This document shows positions 1 to 8,471 of a DNA stretch of 64,000 bases, one piece after another. The notes under the pieces are model-generated. The model made no database searches and had not been told where the DNA came from. It was given only the letters and a program-made list of their open reading frames with translations. The translations under genes were made by a program, and so were the position numbers. The stretch's first letter is position 1. Each line of letters starts with the position of its first letter. The DNA comes from Bacteroidetes bacterium MED-G17 (GTDB taxonomy: Bacteria; Bacteroidota; Bacteroidia; NS11-12g; UBA9320). The stretch spans positions 1 through 64,000 of the forward strand of contig NTKK01000002.1 of the NCBI GenBank assembly GCA_002457675.1. Reading direction: 5' to 3'.

Positions 1-1
1 A

Positions 2-130
2 ATCAGTATTTGGGCAGTACCTAAAGAATCTTTGTATGCTGGTACAAACATTATTCAAAAGGAAAAATATTGCATGAAGAAAAAGCGAGATAGTTTAAAC
101 CATTTCAGCCTGAAGATACGTCTGTTTTAA
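2..130 (+). CDS. C-terminal end of an unidentified protein (partial, cut by window edge)
   Basis: One plus-strand frame is open from the first bases to a TAA and encodes about 42 residues ending HFSLKIRLF. The composition (charged, ending in a basic run such as MKKKRD) looks like a genuine protein C-terminus, and the other two plus frames close earlier. If real, it converges on and overlaps the 3' end of the next minus-strand gene by about 36 bases. I do not recognise the family, and the fragment is too short to exclude chance. Confidence 0.3.
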   Translation: MSIWAVPKESLYAGTNIIQKEKYCMKKKRDSLNHFSLKIRLF

Positions 131-751
131 TAGCGGGGCTATTTTGTATCGTTCCTCTTTGGTGTCTTCATGCAAAGCCTCTAAGGTTTCGTAAACATCT
201 TTTATTCCAAACTTTTCGACCCATTCAAAGGGCCCAAAAGGATAATTTGTCCCCAATTTCATCCCCATGTTGATATCCTCCTTGGAGGCAGTTCCTTCTT
301 GAACAGTATAAAAAGCTTCATTAATAATCATGTACAAAATTCTCGGACTTACCATGCCAACGCTGTCTTCTACCATTTCGTATTGCCATCCCAAGTTTGT
401 CATCAGGTCATTGAGCAGGTCTTTGTCATTTTTGTTCAATAAAGACATCTCTTTTTTCTGGAATGACAAAAATCCTGAGAGTGCATTTATTCCAAAAATT
501 TTATTTTTTCTTTTGCTTTGGTTAATGAAAAGTGCCTGTCGCAGGCTACATTTTGCAGAAGCCAATACTAGTGGAATCTCATCCAAACCCTCGTAAATTT
601 CAAAATCTTGGTGTTCGTCAAAGTCTAAATCCACAAGCAAATCAAAGTCGTTTAAATGATTGTCTTTAATTTGTATAATCTTGCACCTGTCTGAAAAACT
701 AGGAAGTAAGCTCTGGCATTTTTTTTCAGCACCTAATAAACCAATAAGCAT
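95..751 (-). CDS. 3-hydroxyacyl-CoA dehydrogenase C-terminal-domain protein
   Basis: The last 80 or so residues match the helical C-terminal domain of 3-hydroxyacyl-CoA dehydrogenases (VSPRILYMIINEA, then YPFGPFEW), which in full-length enzymes carries the dimer interface and part of the substrate site of beta-oxidation. The N-terminal half is short and has no GxGxxG NAD-binding loop, so dehydrogenase activity on its own is doubtful. An upstream in-frame GTG at 769 exists, but I choose the ATG at 751 because a -7 promoter box covers the bases between them. It is divergent from ridA. Function beyond the domain is unknown. Confidence 0.8.
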   Translation of the reverse strand: MLIGLLGAEKKCQSLLPSFSDRCKIIQIKDNHLNDFDLLVDLDFDEHQDFEIYEGLDEIPLVLASAKCSLRQALFINQSKRKNKIFGINALSGFLSFQKKEMSLLNKNDKDLLNDLMTNLGWQYEMVEDSVGMVSPRILYMIINEAFYTVQEGTASKEDINMGMKLGTNYPFGPFEWVEKFGIKDVYETLEALHEDTKEERYKIAPLLKQTYLQAEMV

Positions 752-758
752 AAGGCAA

Positions 759-792
759 CAAAGATACACGAGTTTAATATGAATCTTATCAA
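759..792 (-). promoter_or_regulatory. Bacteroidota-type promoter for the 3HCDH-domain gene
   Basis: On the minus strand TATCTTTG (766 to 759) is a perfect TAnnTTTG -7 box, with TTTG at 792-789 22 bases upstream as the -33 element. Only seven bases separate the box from the ATG at 751, so the transcript would start at or very near the start codon. The -33 part lies inside the start of ridA. Confidence 0.6.
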
Positions 793-1174
793 AGCCATTA
801 ATACAACAAATGCCCCATCAGCAATTGGACCGTATCATCAAGCCATTAAGGCCAATGGTTTTTTATTTTGTTCTGGGCAAATTGCTATAGACCCAAAGAC
901 CAATCAGTTGGTCACCAGCGATATTGCATCGGAAACCGAACAGATTATGAAAAATATTTGTGCACTGCTTGAAGCGGAATCCTTAAGTACAGGCAATATT
1001 GTAAAGGCCAGCATTTTTATGCGAAATATGGATGATTATGCCCAGGTCAATAAAATCTATGCCCAATATTTTAAAGACGGGAAATATCCTGCCCGAGAGG
1101 CTGTAGCTGTTGCAGGATTGCCCAAAAATGTTAACCTTGAAATTTCTATAATCGCAACATACCAATGGCCATAG
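779..1174 (+). CDS. ridA: RidA family deaminase (YjgF/YER057c/UK114)
   Basis: Cytosolic RidA-type protein of 131 residues, the usual length. The family hydrolyses reactive 2-aminoacrylate and related enamines/imines released by PLP enzymes such as threonine dehydratase, forming 2-oxo acids and ammonia. Visible signatures are AIGPYHQA near the N-terminus, FCSGQIAIDP, and the C-terminal PAREAVAV (substrate-carboxylate-binding Arg) with LEISIIA (Glu that activates water). It is the first gene of a tightly packed plus-strand operon: its last 10 bases overlap the next gene. Assignment to the family is firm; the physiological substrate is inferred. Confidence 0.95.
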   Translation: MNLIKAINTTNAPSAIGPYHQAIKANGFLFCSGQIAIDPKTNQLVTSDIASETEQIMKNICALLEAESLSTGNIVKASIFMRNMDDYAQVNKIYAQYFKDGKYPAREAVAVAGLPKNVNLEISIIATYQWP

Positions 1175-1503
1175 AACTACCCCGAATACCATATAAACGG
1201 AAAGCAAACAGAAGGTTCAATTATGTTCCAAAATATTATGATCCCGAAAAAGAAAGACTTCAAGCGCAAATAGATTTTCACAAGAAAAAAAGTATTTCAA
1301 AAAATGAAGATATTGAGCAGGTTAAAAGAAACATTCGCAATAGTTTTAGCTATAACAACATAGAAAAAACAAGATACAATTTGGATGAAAAAGGAAGAAA
1401 AGTGCGCACATTTTTAATTGCCATTTTGCTCATAGTTATTTTTTACTTTGTTGTCGATGGCAATTTACTAGACAAACTTTTTTACATTTTCTATTCGAAA
1501 TAA
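1165..1503 (+). CDS. Small membrane protein upstream of mutL, function unknown
   Basis: 112 residues: a basic, charged N-terminal 75 residues (RIPYKRKANRR, YYDPEKERLQAQ) followed by one C-terminal membrane helix (FLIAILLIVIFYFVV) and a short tail. The topology suggests a tail-anchored inner-membrane protein with the charged part in the cytoplasm. From memory, similar small proteins sit before mutL in many Bacteroidota and are sometimes mislabelled as riboflavin synthase subunits; nothing here supports that. It overlaps ridA by 10 bases and ends six bases before mutL, so it is co-transcribed. Confidence 0.85.
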   Translation: MAIELPRIPYKRKANRRFNYVPKYYDPEKERLQAQIDFHKKKSISKNEDIEQVKRNIRNSFSYNNIEKTRYNLDEKGRKVRTFLIAILLIVIFYFVVDGNLLDKLFYIFYSK

Positions 1504-1509
1504 GCAGTT

Positions 1510-3315
1510 TTGGAAAAGAACAAAATCTCTACAATTCAAATATTAAGCGATGCGGTAGCCAACCAAATTGCTGCCGGAGAGGTAGTTCAAAGACCCGCTT
1601 CAGTAGTTAAAGAGCTGCTCGAAAATGCTGTAGATGCTAAAGCCAACAATATAGAATTGTTTATTGAGGAAGGAGGTATCCGGAAAGTTTTGGTTAAAGA
1701 CGACGGATGTGGCATGAGTGCCATGGACGCAAAACTCTGTTTTGAAAGACACGCTACTTCAAAAATTAACAATGCAGACGACCTGTTTAAATTGAATACG
1801 TTTGGGTTCAGAGGTGAAGCACTAGCAAGTATTTCTGCTGTTGCAAGAGTTACGCTCAAAACACGCACAGAAAATGATCAGTTGGGTACAGAAGTTAAAA
1901 TTGATGGCAGCACATGGATTCATCAAAATGCCATAGCTTGTCCAAAAGGGACCCAGATAGAAATAAAATCGTTGTTTTTTAATCTTCCTGCACGAAAACA
2001 CTTTCTCAAAACAATTCATACGGAAACAAGATACATTGTTGAAGAGTTTAACCGCGTAGCCATTTGCAATCCTCATCTTGATTTTACGCTATACAACAAC
2101 AATAAGATGCTGCTTCGCTACACAAAAAGTTCAGTAGAAAAACGAATTGCTGAAGTATTCGAAATCGAAGACACAAACCAACTACTTTCGGTCAATGAAG
2201 ATACTGAAATCGTAAAAATATCAGGATTTATCGGTACGCCGAAAATTGCTCAAAGAACGAGAGCAAAACAATACTTTATAGCAAATGGAAGATTCATCAA
2301 AGACAACTATTTAAACCACGCCATTGGCAACAACTTTCAAGGTTTTATTGAAAGTAAACAATACCCAAGCTATTGCCTATATCTGGATGTTGATCCAAAT
2401 AAAATTGATATCAATATACACCCCACCAAAACCGAAGTAAAATTTGAAGAACAACGCTATATCTACCAAATTCTGCAATCAGCAGTAAAAAAAACCTTAG
2501 GAACCCATCATCAGGTGCCAGATATTGAAGGACAAAATATGTTAAAAAATTTGGGTCTCAAGCCTGTTGAGGATATAGATTATGTGCGCAATCCGAATAC
2601 GGAAATTCCAAAAATCAATACTTCTTTTTTTGAAAAATCAAACCCAAATAATCAAGATTGGCCAGCACTATTTAAGACAGATGAAATATTTGATGAGAAA
2701 AAAGTGGTTGAATTGCAAAAACCCCTTTTCTCCGAAAAAGATGTTCAAATACAAATCAACAATTGCTTTCAAGTAAACAATACCTATTTGGTGGCTTCGC
2801 TCAATACTGAAATGTATATTGTCCATCAACAGAGGGCGCACCAAAGAATATTGTTTGAATCACATTTAAACGCCCATCGACTGCAAAATGCCGTGTCACA
2901 AGAATTGCTATTCCCTAGAACCGTAGAACTTGAAACCACAGAAGCATTGCAAATGCATGAACTTTTACCTATCCTGAATACCATGGGGTTTAACATTGCT
3001 GAATTTGGTCGAAATACTTTTATCATTAATGGAATACCTCCAAAAATTAGCAAGGGAAATGAAGAAAAAATTGTTTACCAGATATTGCATAATTATAAGC
3101 AAACACAGCTTTCAAAAGATACAACATTGGATGAACAACTTGCCTTTTCTATCGCCGTCTCTACATGTATTCCGAGCACAAAGTCTTTAAGTCTTGAGGA
3201 ACAAGAAAACTTAATAACCCAATTATTTAATTGTAAATACCCTACCTATACACCTAACAAACGGGCTATATTTCATAAATTTGATGCAGAATTTCTTTCC
3301 AATTTTTTTAATTAA
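1510..3315 (+). CDS. mutL: DNA mismatch repair protein MutL
   Basis: GHKL ATPase that links MutS mismatch recognition to strand processing. N-terminal ATPase motifs are complete: NQIAAGEVVQRP and ELLENAVDA (motif I), DDGCGM (II), ATSKI, GFRGEALAS (III), with the transducer domain after them and a C-terminal dimerisation domain from about residue 425. The start is a TTG, since the first in-frame ATG lies beyond motif II. In the C-terminal domain the metal-binding motif expected as DQHA-x2-E-x4-E reads HQQRAHQRILFE (about 439-450), so Asp, His and the first Glu are replaced and endonuclease activity is unlikely. Length 601 is normal. Located between the small membrane protein and two rhomboids. 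Confidence 0.98.
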   Translation: MEKNKISTIQILSDAVANQIAAGEVVQRPASVVKELLENAVDAKANNIELFIEEGGIRKVLVKDDGCGMSAMDAKLCFERHATSKINNADDLFKLNTFGFRGEALASISAVARVTLKTRTENDQLGTEVKIDGSTWIHQNAIACPKGTQIEIKSLFFNLPARKHFLKTIHTETRYIVEEFNRVAICNPHLDFTLYNNNKMLLRYTKSSVEKRIAEVFEIEDTNQLLSVNEDTEIVKISGFIGTPKIAQRTRAKQYFIANGRFIKDNYLNHAIGNNFQGFIESKQYPSYCLYLDVDPNKIDINIHPTKTEVKFEEQRYIYQILQSAVKKTLGTHHQVPDIEGQNMLKNLGLKPVEDIDYVRNPNTEIPKINTSFFEKSNPNNQDWPALFKTDEIFDEKKVVELQKPLFSEKDVQIQINNCFQVNNTYLVASLNTEMYIVHQQRAHQRILFESHLNAHRLQNAVSQELLFPRTVELETTEALQMHELLPILNTMGFNIAEFGRNTFIINGIPPKISKGNEEKIVYQILHNYKQTQLSKDTTLDEQLAFSIAVSTCIPSTKSLSLEEQENLITQLFNCKYPTYTPNKRAIFHKFDAEFLSNFFN

Positions 3316-3317
3316 AC

Positions 3318-4085
3318 GTGTTTAGATTTAATAGATATAACAACAACAGTTCTGAAGTGGTAAGAAATATCGTGAACCTGAACATTGGGTTTTTCATACT
3401 TACATTTCTAGGTCCATACTTTAGTGGTCTTGATTTTTACAAACTATTTGGATTGCATCACTACAGTTCGGCCTACTTTAAACCATGGCAATTGCTTACG
3501 CATATGTTTATGCACGGAAGTTTATTGCATATTTTTTTTAACATGTTTGCTGTATGGATGATCGGCAGTTATTTGGAAAGACTTTGGGGTGGACGACGCT
3601 TTTTAATTTTTTATTTTTTCTCAGGTGCGGGCGCCATTTTATTACATACGCTTGTGCAGAATTATCAAATTGAACAAATTATCAAATACCTAAATACAGA
3701 GCAGCTAGAAATGATAAGAAGTTCTGTAACCTATTCATTTAATGATATAGTAGCACAAAACCCAAATTCCGCAGGTGCCGTTATCAAATATAATCGTTTG
3801 ATCAATACTCCTACCGTAGGCGCCTCAGGTGCGGTATTTGGTATATTAGGTGCCTTTGCATTATTGTTTCCAAATACTGAGCTTATGCTAATGTTTTTAC
3901 CTATTCCAATAAAGGCCAAATGGTTTGCAATTGGCTATGGCCTTATCGAATTGTTTTTGGGGTACAGAGGTGTCACTAGTGGAGCAAGTGATGGAATTGC
4001 ACATTTTGCACATATAGGAGGGCTAATATTTGGCGTACTTTTGGTGCTATACTGGAACAAAACAAAGAAAAATGAGTTCTTTTAA
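3318..4085 (+). CDS. Rhomboid family intramembrane serine protease (copy 1)
   Basis: Multi-pass inner-membrane protease that cleaves transmembrane substrates. The active site is visible: HIFFN (His71, Asn75, oxyanion hole), GASGAVFG with catalytic Ser170, and AHFAHIGG with catalytic His232. HMFMHGS in TM2 and the WGGRRF loop are also rhomboid features. A 50-residue hydrophilic insertion (about 112-160) separates two membrane segments. GTG start two bases after mutL; the next rhomboid begins on the last base of its stop codon. Substrate unknown. Confidence 0.93.
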   Translation: MFRFNRYNNNSSEVVRNIVNLNIGFFILTFLGPYFSGLDFYKLFGLHHYSSAYFKPWQLLTHMFMHGSLLHIFFNMFAVWMIGSYLERLWGGRRFLIFYFFSGAGAILLHTLVQNYQIEQIIKYLNTEQLEMIRSSVTYSFNDIVAQNPNSAGAVIKYNRLINTPTVGASGAVFGILGAFALLFPNTELMLMFLPIPIKAKWFAIGYGLIELFLGYRGVTSGASDGIAHFAHIGGLIFGVLLVLYWNKTKKNEFF

Positions 4086-4948
4086 TGATGCTTACCGATT
4101 GGTGGGAAAAAATAAAATCTAGATTTAAACTAGGCGACTCAGCAGTTAATCAGCTTTTGTTCATTAATGTAGTTGCATTTTTTATTTTTTACATACCCCG
4201 AATTTTGTCTTTCTTCTTTTTAATTGATCTGAGCAGAGTAATTAAATTATTCTACCTACCAGCCGATTTTACAAAGCAACTTTTGCAACCCTGGACATGG
4301 CTTACTTATATGTTTTTACATGCAAGCTTCAACCATATCCTCTACAACATGTTATTTTTCTATTTTATCGCCAACATATTAGAAGGATTTCTAGGCGGTA
4401 AAAGAATTTGGAGGTTGTATCTGATGGGTGGAATATTGGGCGGTCTTTTCTTTGTTCTTTCTTACAATATATTTCCAGTTTTTAAACCAATGCTTGGGGG
4501 TGCAAGTTTGGTAGGTGCATCTGCGGCTGTTTTGGCCATTGTTGTTGCAGCAGCAACCTACTTGCCTGAATATTCTGTAAAGTTGTTTGGTATCATTCCT
4601 ATAAAGCTTAAGTGGCTTGCGATCATTTCCATCGCATTAGATTTCGTAATGATTGAGCAGAGTAATCCTGGTGGACATTTGGCACATTTGGGAGGCGCCT
4701 TGTATGGTTTTTTATATGTTTTAGATATTCAGGGCAAAATTAATTTACCACAGTTAGATAAAATTTTGACCAAATTCAAACGGAAAGAAAAGACGATAGA
4801 CGAAAGAAAAATAAAACGAAAAAGAAGACCAAAAAATAATCTTCCTAATCAAGATGAAGTGGATGCCATTCTTGACAAAATTTCACAAAAAGGATACAAC
4901 AGCTTGAGTAAAGAAGAAAAAGACACCTTGTTTAGAGCTTCAAAATAA
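4085..4948 (+). CDS. Rhomboid family protein (copy 2) with C-terminal cytosolic tail
   Basis: Second rhomboid of the operon, 287 residues. It keeps the His/Asn pair in HILYN (84 and 88), a serine in GASA (Ser146) where the family norm is GxSG, and His201 in GGHLAHLGG, so catalysis is still possible although the Gly after Ser is replaced by Ala. After the last membrane helix comes a basic linker (KRKRRPKN) and a small C-terminal module (DEVDAILDKI...GYNSLSKEEKD) that I associate with the DUF6576 tail found on Bacteroidota rhomboids. One-base overlaps on both sides indicate translational coupling. It may form a functional pair with copy 1. Confidence 0.92.
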   Translation: MMLTDWWEKIKSRFKLGDSAVNQLLFINVVAFFIFYIPRILSFFFLIDLSRVIKLFYLPADFTKQLLQPWTWLTYMFLHASFNHILYNMLFFYFIANILEGFLGGKRIWRLYLMGGILGGLFFVLSYNIFPVFKPMLGGASLVGASAAVLAIVVAAATYLPEYSVKLFGIIPIKLKWLAIISIALDFVMIEQSNPGGHLAHLGGALYGFLYVLDIQGKINLPQLDKILTKFKRKEKTIDERKIKRKRRPKNNLPNQDEVDAILDKISQKGYNSLSKEEKDTLFRASK

Positions 4949-5988
4949 TGTTCAAATTATTGAAGCAATTTCTTTTTTTACTCAATCTTTTGGTGCTTTT
5001 GGCACTCTTACTTTCGTATGTATCCTCTTCGGTTGATCCACGTGTGTTTCCCTATCTTCACTTTTTTAGTTTAAGCTATTTGGTATGGCTTTTAATTGCC
5101 TGCTTTTTTTGCTTTGTATGGCTACTTTTAAAATTTAAATACCTTTTGATTAACCTATTGGTCATTGCAATTGGTTTAAAAACGCACAAGAATAATTTTA
5201 ATTTTTCCACCCAAAATGAAAATGATGAAGGTCTTAGGGTGGCAAGTTTCAATTCACAGGGTTTGGGCCAAGCAGTTCAAGGAAATTTTGACGAAATTAT
5301 TGCCTATGCAAAAAAAGAAAAGTTAGATGTCATCTCCATTTTAGAATACAAAACCAAACATGACCACAAACCTGCTAATTGGTATAGCCAATTTGTGCCT
5401 TTTAAGGACGATGGATTGGTGCGCCCCGGAATAAAACTTCTTTCCAAATACCCCATAGTAAAGGCACAAAAAATTGATTTTGACAAAACCAAGGGCAACA
5501 TGGCCATTCAATTCGAAATAAATATCAAAGGGCAAAAAGTGGCCATTTTCGCTGTGCATTTAGAAACCAATAGCGTTCAAAGATTGGATTATCAAAAAAT
5601 GAAAAAACCAGTATTGGATTCGTCTTATATTTTTCATGCAAAAAATCTGTCGCAAAAATTGTCAAGACAAGTAGCTACAAGAAGTTTACAAAGCAAAACT
5701 ATAATCAATAAAATTAAAGAGACAGAAATACCCTATTTGGTCATGGGTGATTTTAATGATGTCCCTAGCAGCTTTGTATACCAACAGTTTACGCCCTATA
5801 CTTCCGATGCTTTTTTAAGCAAAGGGTTTGGCTGGGGGCCAACCTATTTAAAGCCTTTTCCTATTTTTCGAATCGACTATATTTTATATTCCAAAGAGTT
5901 TACATGCAATTGCTATTTTAGTAGCCAAGAAATATATTCCGACCATAAATTGGTCGGCGCAAACCTATCTTTAGATGGAATTCATTGA
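4948..5988 (+). CDS. Membrane-anchored endonuclease/exonuclease/phosphatase family protein
   Basis: About three N-terminal membrane helices (residues 1-75) followed by an EEP-fold domain. EEP motifs in order: RVASFNSQG, the metal-binding Glu in ISILEYKT, HLETNS, MGDFND, RIDYILYS and the C-terminal SDHKLVGA. The topology puts the catalytic domain outside the cytoplasm. Members of this superfamily cleave phosphodiesters in nucleic acids, phosphoinositides or sphingolipids; the substrate here cannot be read from sequence. It sits between a rhomboid gene (one-base overlap) and an O-methyltransferase gene (14-base overlap). Confidence 0.9.
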   Translation: MFKLLKQFLFLLNLLVLLALLLSYVSSSVDPRVFPYLHFFSLSYLVWLLIACFFCFVWLLLKFKYLLINLLVIAIGLKTHKNNFNFSTQNENDEGLRVASFNSQGLGQAVQGNFDEIIAYAKKEKLDVISILEYKTKHDHKPANWYSQFVPFKDDGLVRPGIKLLSKYPIVKAQKIDFDKTKGNMAIQFEINIKGQKVAIFAVHLETNSVQRLDYQKMKKPVLDSSYIFHAKNLSQKLSRQVATRSLQSKTIINKIKETEIPYLVMGDFNDVPSSFVYQQFTPYTSDAFLSKGFGWGPTYLKPFPIFRIDYILYSKEFTCNCYFSSQEIYSDHKLVGANLSLDGIH

Positions 5989-6619
5989 CAAAAATTTAAA
6001 CGACTACGCAGAAAATCACAGCCAAGAAGCATCTGACGTACTTAAAGAACTTCACCGATATACCTACGCAAAAGTCTTGACGCCTAGAATGCTTTCTGGC
6101 CATTTACAAGGAAGATTTTTAAGCTTTATTAGCCAATTCATTCAAGCAAACAATATCCTAGAAATAGGAACATACACGGGCTATTCAGCTATCTGTTTGG
6201 CCGAAGGACTAGAGAAAGATGGGCAGTTACACACCATTGAAATAAACAAAGAATTACAAGAACAGGCCCTAACCTATTTTGAAAAGGCGCAATTGAACAA
6301 CAAAATACACATGCATATTGGTCATGCTTTAGATATTATACCAAACCTAGATTGCACTTTCGATTTGGTATTTATTGATGCAGATAAAGAAAACTATGCG
6401 CATTATTATGAAGCCGTTTTACCGAAATTAAGAAAAGGTGGGGTAATTATTGCTGACAATGTTCTTTGGAGTGGCAAGGTTCTTGACCAAAATCAACTTG
6501 ATAAAGATATAGAGACCAAAGCCCTTGACGCTTTTAATAAAAAAGTTCATCAAGACAATCGGGTTCAAAACTTGTTGTTGCCAGTTCGGGACGGACTCAT
6601 GTTGCTTATAAAAAATTAA
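5975..6619 (+). CDS. Class I SAM-dependent O-methyltransferase (CCoAOMT family)
   Basis: Cytosolic methyltransferase of 214 residues. The SAM-binding motif EIGTYTGYSA, the acidic residue in LHTIEIN, and the metal-binding FIDADKENYAHYYE and ADNVLWSG motifs are typical of the caffeoyl-CoA O-methyltransferase/YrrM group, which methylate catechol-like hydroxyls with a divalent metal. The natural substrate is unknown; some relatives modify tRNA. Last gene of the ridA operon, overlapping the EEP gene by 14 bases and ending two bases from the convergent dtd gene. Confidence 0.93.
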   Translation: MEFIDKNLNDYAENHSQEASDVLKELHRYTYAKVLTPRMLSGHLQGRFLSFISQFIQANNILEIGTYTGYSAICLAEGLEKDGQLHTIEINKELQEQALTYFEKAQLNNKIHMHIGHALDIIPNLDCTFDLVFIDADKENYAHYYEAVLPKLRKGGVIIADNVLWSGKVLDQNQLDKDIETKALDAFNKKVHQDNRVQNLLLPVRDGLMLLIKN

Positions 6620-6620
6620 A

Positions 6621-7073
6621 CTACGCTCTATCCCTGCTATCAAGCAAAATGGTCACTGGACCATCGTTTTTTAAGCTTACCTGCATATCTGCTCCGAAAA
6701 TTCCTTTTTGAACAGGTATAGCGCCTTTATTAGATAGTTGTTGGCAAAACTTATCAAACCATTTTTTGGCACCTTCACCCTTGGCAGAACCCCCAAAAGA
6801 AGGTCTATTACCCTTCTTTGTACTTGCAAAAAGAGTAAACTGACTAACTACCAAAATTTCACCACCTATGTCGGTAACTGAGTTATTCATTTTTCCTGCT
6901 TGATCTGAAAAAATACGCATAGACAAAACTTTATTTACCGTCCATTCCAAATCTTCTGTTTGCTCATTTTCTGCCACAGCACAAAGAATTAGCAAGCCCT
7001 CATTAATTTTTGAAACAGTTCGCTGGTCAACCAAAACCCCAGCATTCTTTACTCTTTGAATAACAAGACGCAT
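6621..7073 (-). CDS. dtd: D-aminoacyl-tRNA deacylase
   Basis: Removes D-amino acids (and mischarged Gly/Ala) from tRNA. The 150-residue protein beginning MRLVIQRV has the family length and motifs: VVSQFTLFA (Ser-Gln-x-Thr motif in the active site) and DGPVTILLDS (the Gly-cisPro-containing NxGPxT-type motif with Asp for Asn). A longer in-frame extension to 7145 adds 24 hydrophobic residues that do not belong to the family, so I take the ATG at 7073. It faces the AlbA_2 gene divergently. Confidence 0.97.
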   Translation of the reverse strand: MRLVIQRVKNAGVLVDQRTVSKINEGLLILCAVAENEQTEDLEWTVNKVLSMRIFSDQAGKMNNSVTDIGGEILVVSQFTLFASTKKGNRPSFGGSAKGEGAKKWFDKFCQQLSNKGAIPVQKGIFGADMQVSLKNDGPVTILLDSRDRA

Positions 7074-7117
7074 AAAATGGAAACATGTTAAAAATAAAAA
7101 TGTTATTTGTATGTCGA

Positions 7118-7765
7118 ATGGAAAAGATACAACTTTCCATACCACCCGAAATTTCCAAAAAAATACAGGAAGGTGAAAGCACCGTTTTGGATTTTAAACA
7201 AACTGTTTCTAGCGCCCACAAAATTGCCAAAACGATGTGTTCATTTGCCAATACCAAAGGTGGCACACTCCTCATAGGCGTTAGAGATAACGGCTCAATA
7301 GCAGGCATAAAATCTGAAGATGAAATTTATATGCTCGATTTGGCAGCCAAATTTTATTGTAAACCTAGCCTAGATATCAGAATAACACTTTGGAATATTG
7401 GCCAAAAAGAAATCGTGGAATGTACCATTCCTATAGGTAGCCAACAGCCATATTTTGCAAAAGGAGAAGATGAAAAATGGTGGGCGTATGTAAGGGTGAA
7501 CGACAAAAGCTTGCTGGCGAGCAAAGTTGTGTTGGATGTAATGAAAAGAACCCAATCCGACAAAAACACCTTCATAAAATATTCGTCCAAGGAAAAAGCC
7601 ATCTTAAATTATCTCCAAAAAAATGAGCGAATTACACTTCAGGAGTTTCGAAAAATGGTGAATATTTCTAAACAAAGAGCCTCAAGAATATTGGTGAATT
7701 TAATCTCAGCTGGAATAATTAGGAACCATACTACCGAAAAAACCGAGTTTTATACTTTAGTTTGA
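7118..7765 (+). CDS. AlbA_2 (Schlafen-like) domain protein with winged-helix C-terminus
   Basis: Residues 15-150 form an AlbA_2 domain: LDFKQTVSS, SFANTKGGTLLIGVRDNGSI (written here in part; the FANTKGG and GVRDNG cores are diagnostic) and QPYFAKGEDE. The last 60 residues look like a winged helix (ILNYLQKNERITLQEF, then KQRASRILVNLI). Such proteins are predicted DNA-binding transcription regulators in bacteria. I start it at MEKIQL; an in-frame ATG 33 bases upstream adds an unlike hydrophobic leader. It is four bases from purQ, so the two are probably co-expressed, but whether it regulates purine genes is only a guess. Confidence 0.88.
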   Translation: MEKIQLSIPPEISKKIQEGESTVLDFKQTVSSAHKIAKTMCSFANTKGGTLLIGVRDNGSIAGIKSEDEIYMLDLAAKFYCKPSLDIRITLWNIGQKEIVECTIPIGSQQPYFAKGEDEKWWAYVRVNDKSLLASKVVLDVMKRTQSDKNTFIKYSSKEKAILNYLQKNERITLQEFRKMVNISKQRASRILVNLISAGIIRNHTTEKTEFYTLV

Positions 7766-7769
7766 AGTA

Positions 7770-8471
7770 ATGAAATTTGGTGTTGTAGTTTTTCCAGGAT
7801 CCAATTGCGACCAAGACTTAGTAAATGCTATTGAACGAGTAACCAAACAAAAAGCCATCAAGCTTTGGCATAAAGAAACCAACCTACAAGAAGTTGATTT
7901 TGTGTTTTTACCTGGAGGATTTTCTTACGGGGATTACCTACGAAGTGGTTCCATTGCCAAACTTTCCCCAATCATGCAGTCAGTAGTTGCTTTTGCCAAT
8001 AAGGGCTTTCCTGTGATGGGTATTTGTAATGGTTTCCAAATTTTGTGCGAATCTGGGCTGCTTCCTGGAGCCCTATTGCGAAACACCAATCAAAAGTTTA
8101 TTTGCCAAAATAGTCTGCTAAAAGTAGAAAATACCAAAACCATTTTGACAAGCCAACTGCAATCAAACCGAAGGTACAAAATACCTATTGCCCATGGAGA
8201 AGGCCGTTTTTTCGCTAATCCAGAGACAATTGCTTCAATGGAAGCCCATCAACAAATATTGTTTAGATACGTCGACGATAACTTGGAAGCAAGTGAACAA
8301 GCCAATCCCAATGGCTCGGTAAAAAACATTGCCGGTATTTGCAATACAAACAAAAACGTATTTGGTATGATGCCACACCCAGAAAGAGCCGCAGACTTGG
8401 CATTAAATAACCAAGATGGTGAAGGCTTCTTCCTTAGCATCCTCCATCATTTTGAGCATGAACTGGCTTGA
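7770..8471 (+). CDS. purQ: Phosphoribosylformylglycinamidine synthase subunit PurQ (glutaminase)
   Basis: Glutaminase subunit of the purine pathway enzyme that converts FGAR to FGAM, supplying ammonia to PurL. Class I glutamine amidotransferase motifs: FPGSNCDQD at the N-terminus, PGGFSYGDYLR (oxyanion loop), GICNGFQILCE with the nucleophilic Cys, HGEGRF and MMPHPER with the catalytic His. At 233 residues it is the stand-alone small subunit, so this genome should encode a separate small-type PurL and PurS, neither of which lies in the window. Overlaps the following gene by 14 bases. Confidence 0.98.
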   Translation: MKFGVVVFPGSNCDQDLVNAIERVTKQKAIKLWHKETNLQEVDFVFLPGGFSYGDYLRSGSIAKLSPIMQSVVAFANKGFPVMGICNGFQILCESGLLPGALLRNTNQKFICQNSLLKVENTKTILTSQLQSNRRYKIPIAHGEGRFFANPETIASMEAHQQILFRYVDDNLEASEQANPNGSVKNIAGICNTNKNVFGMMPHPERAADLALNNQDGEGFFLSILHHFEHELA

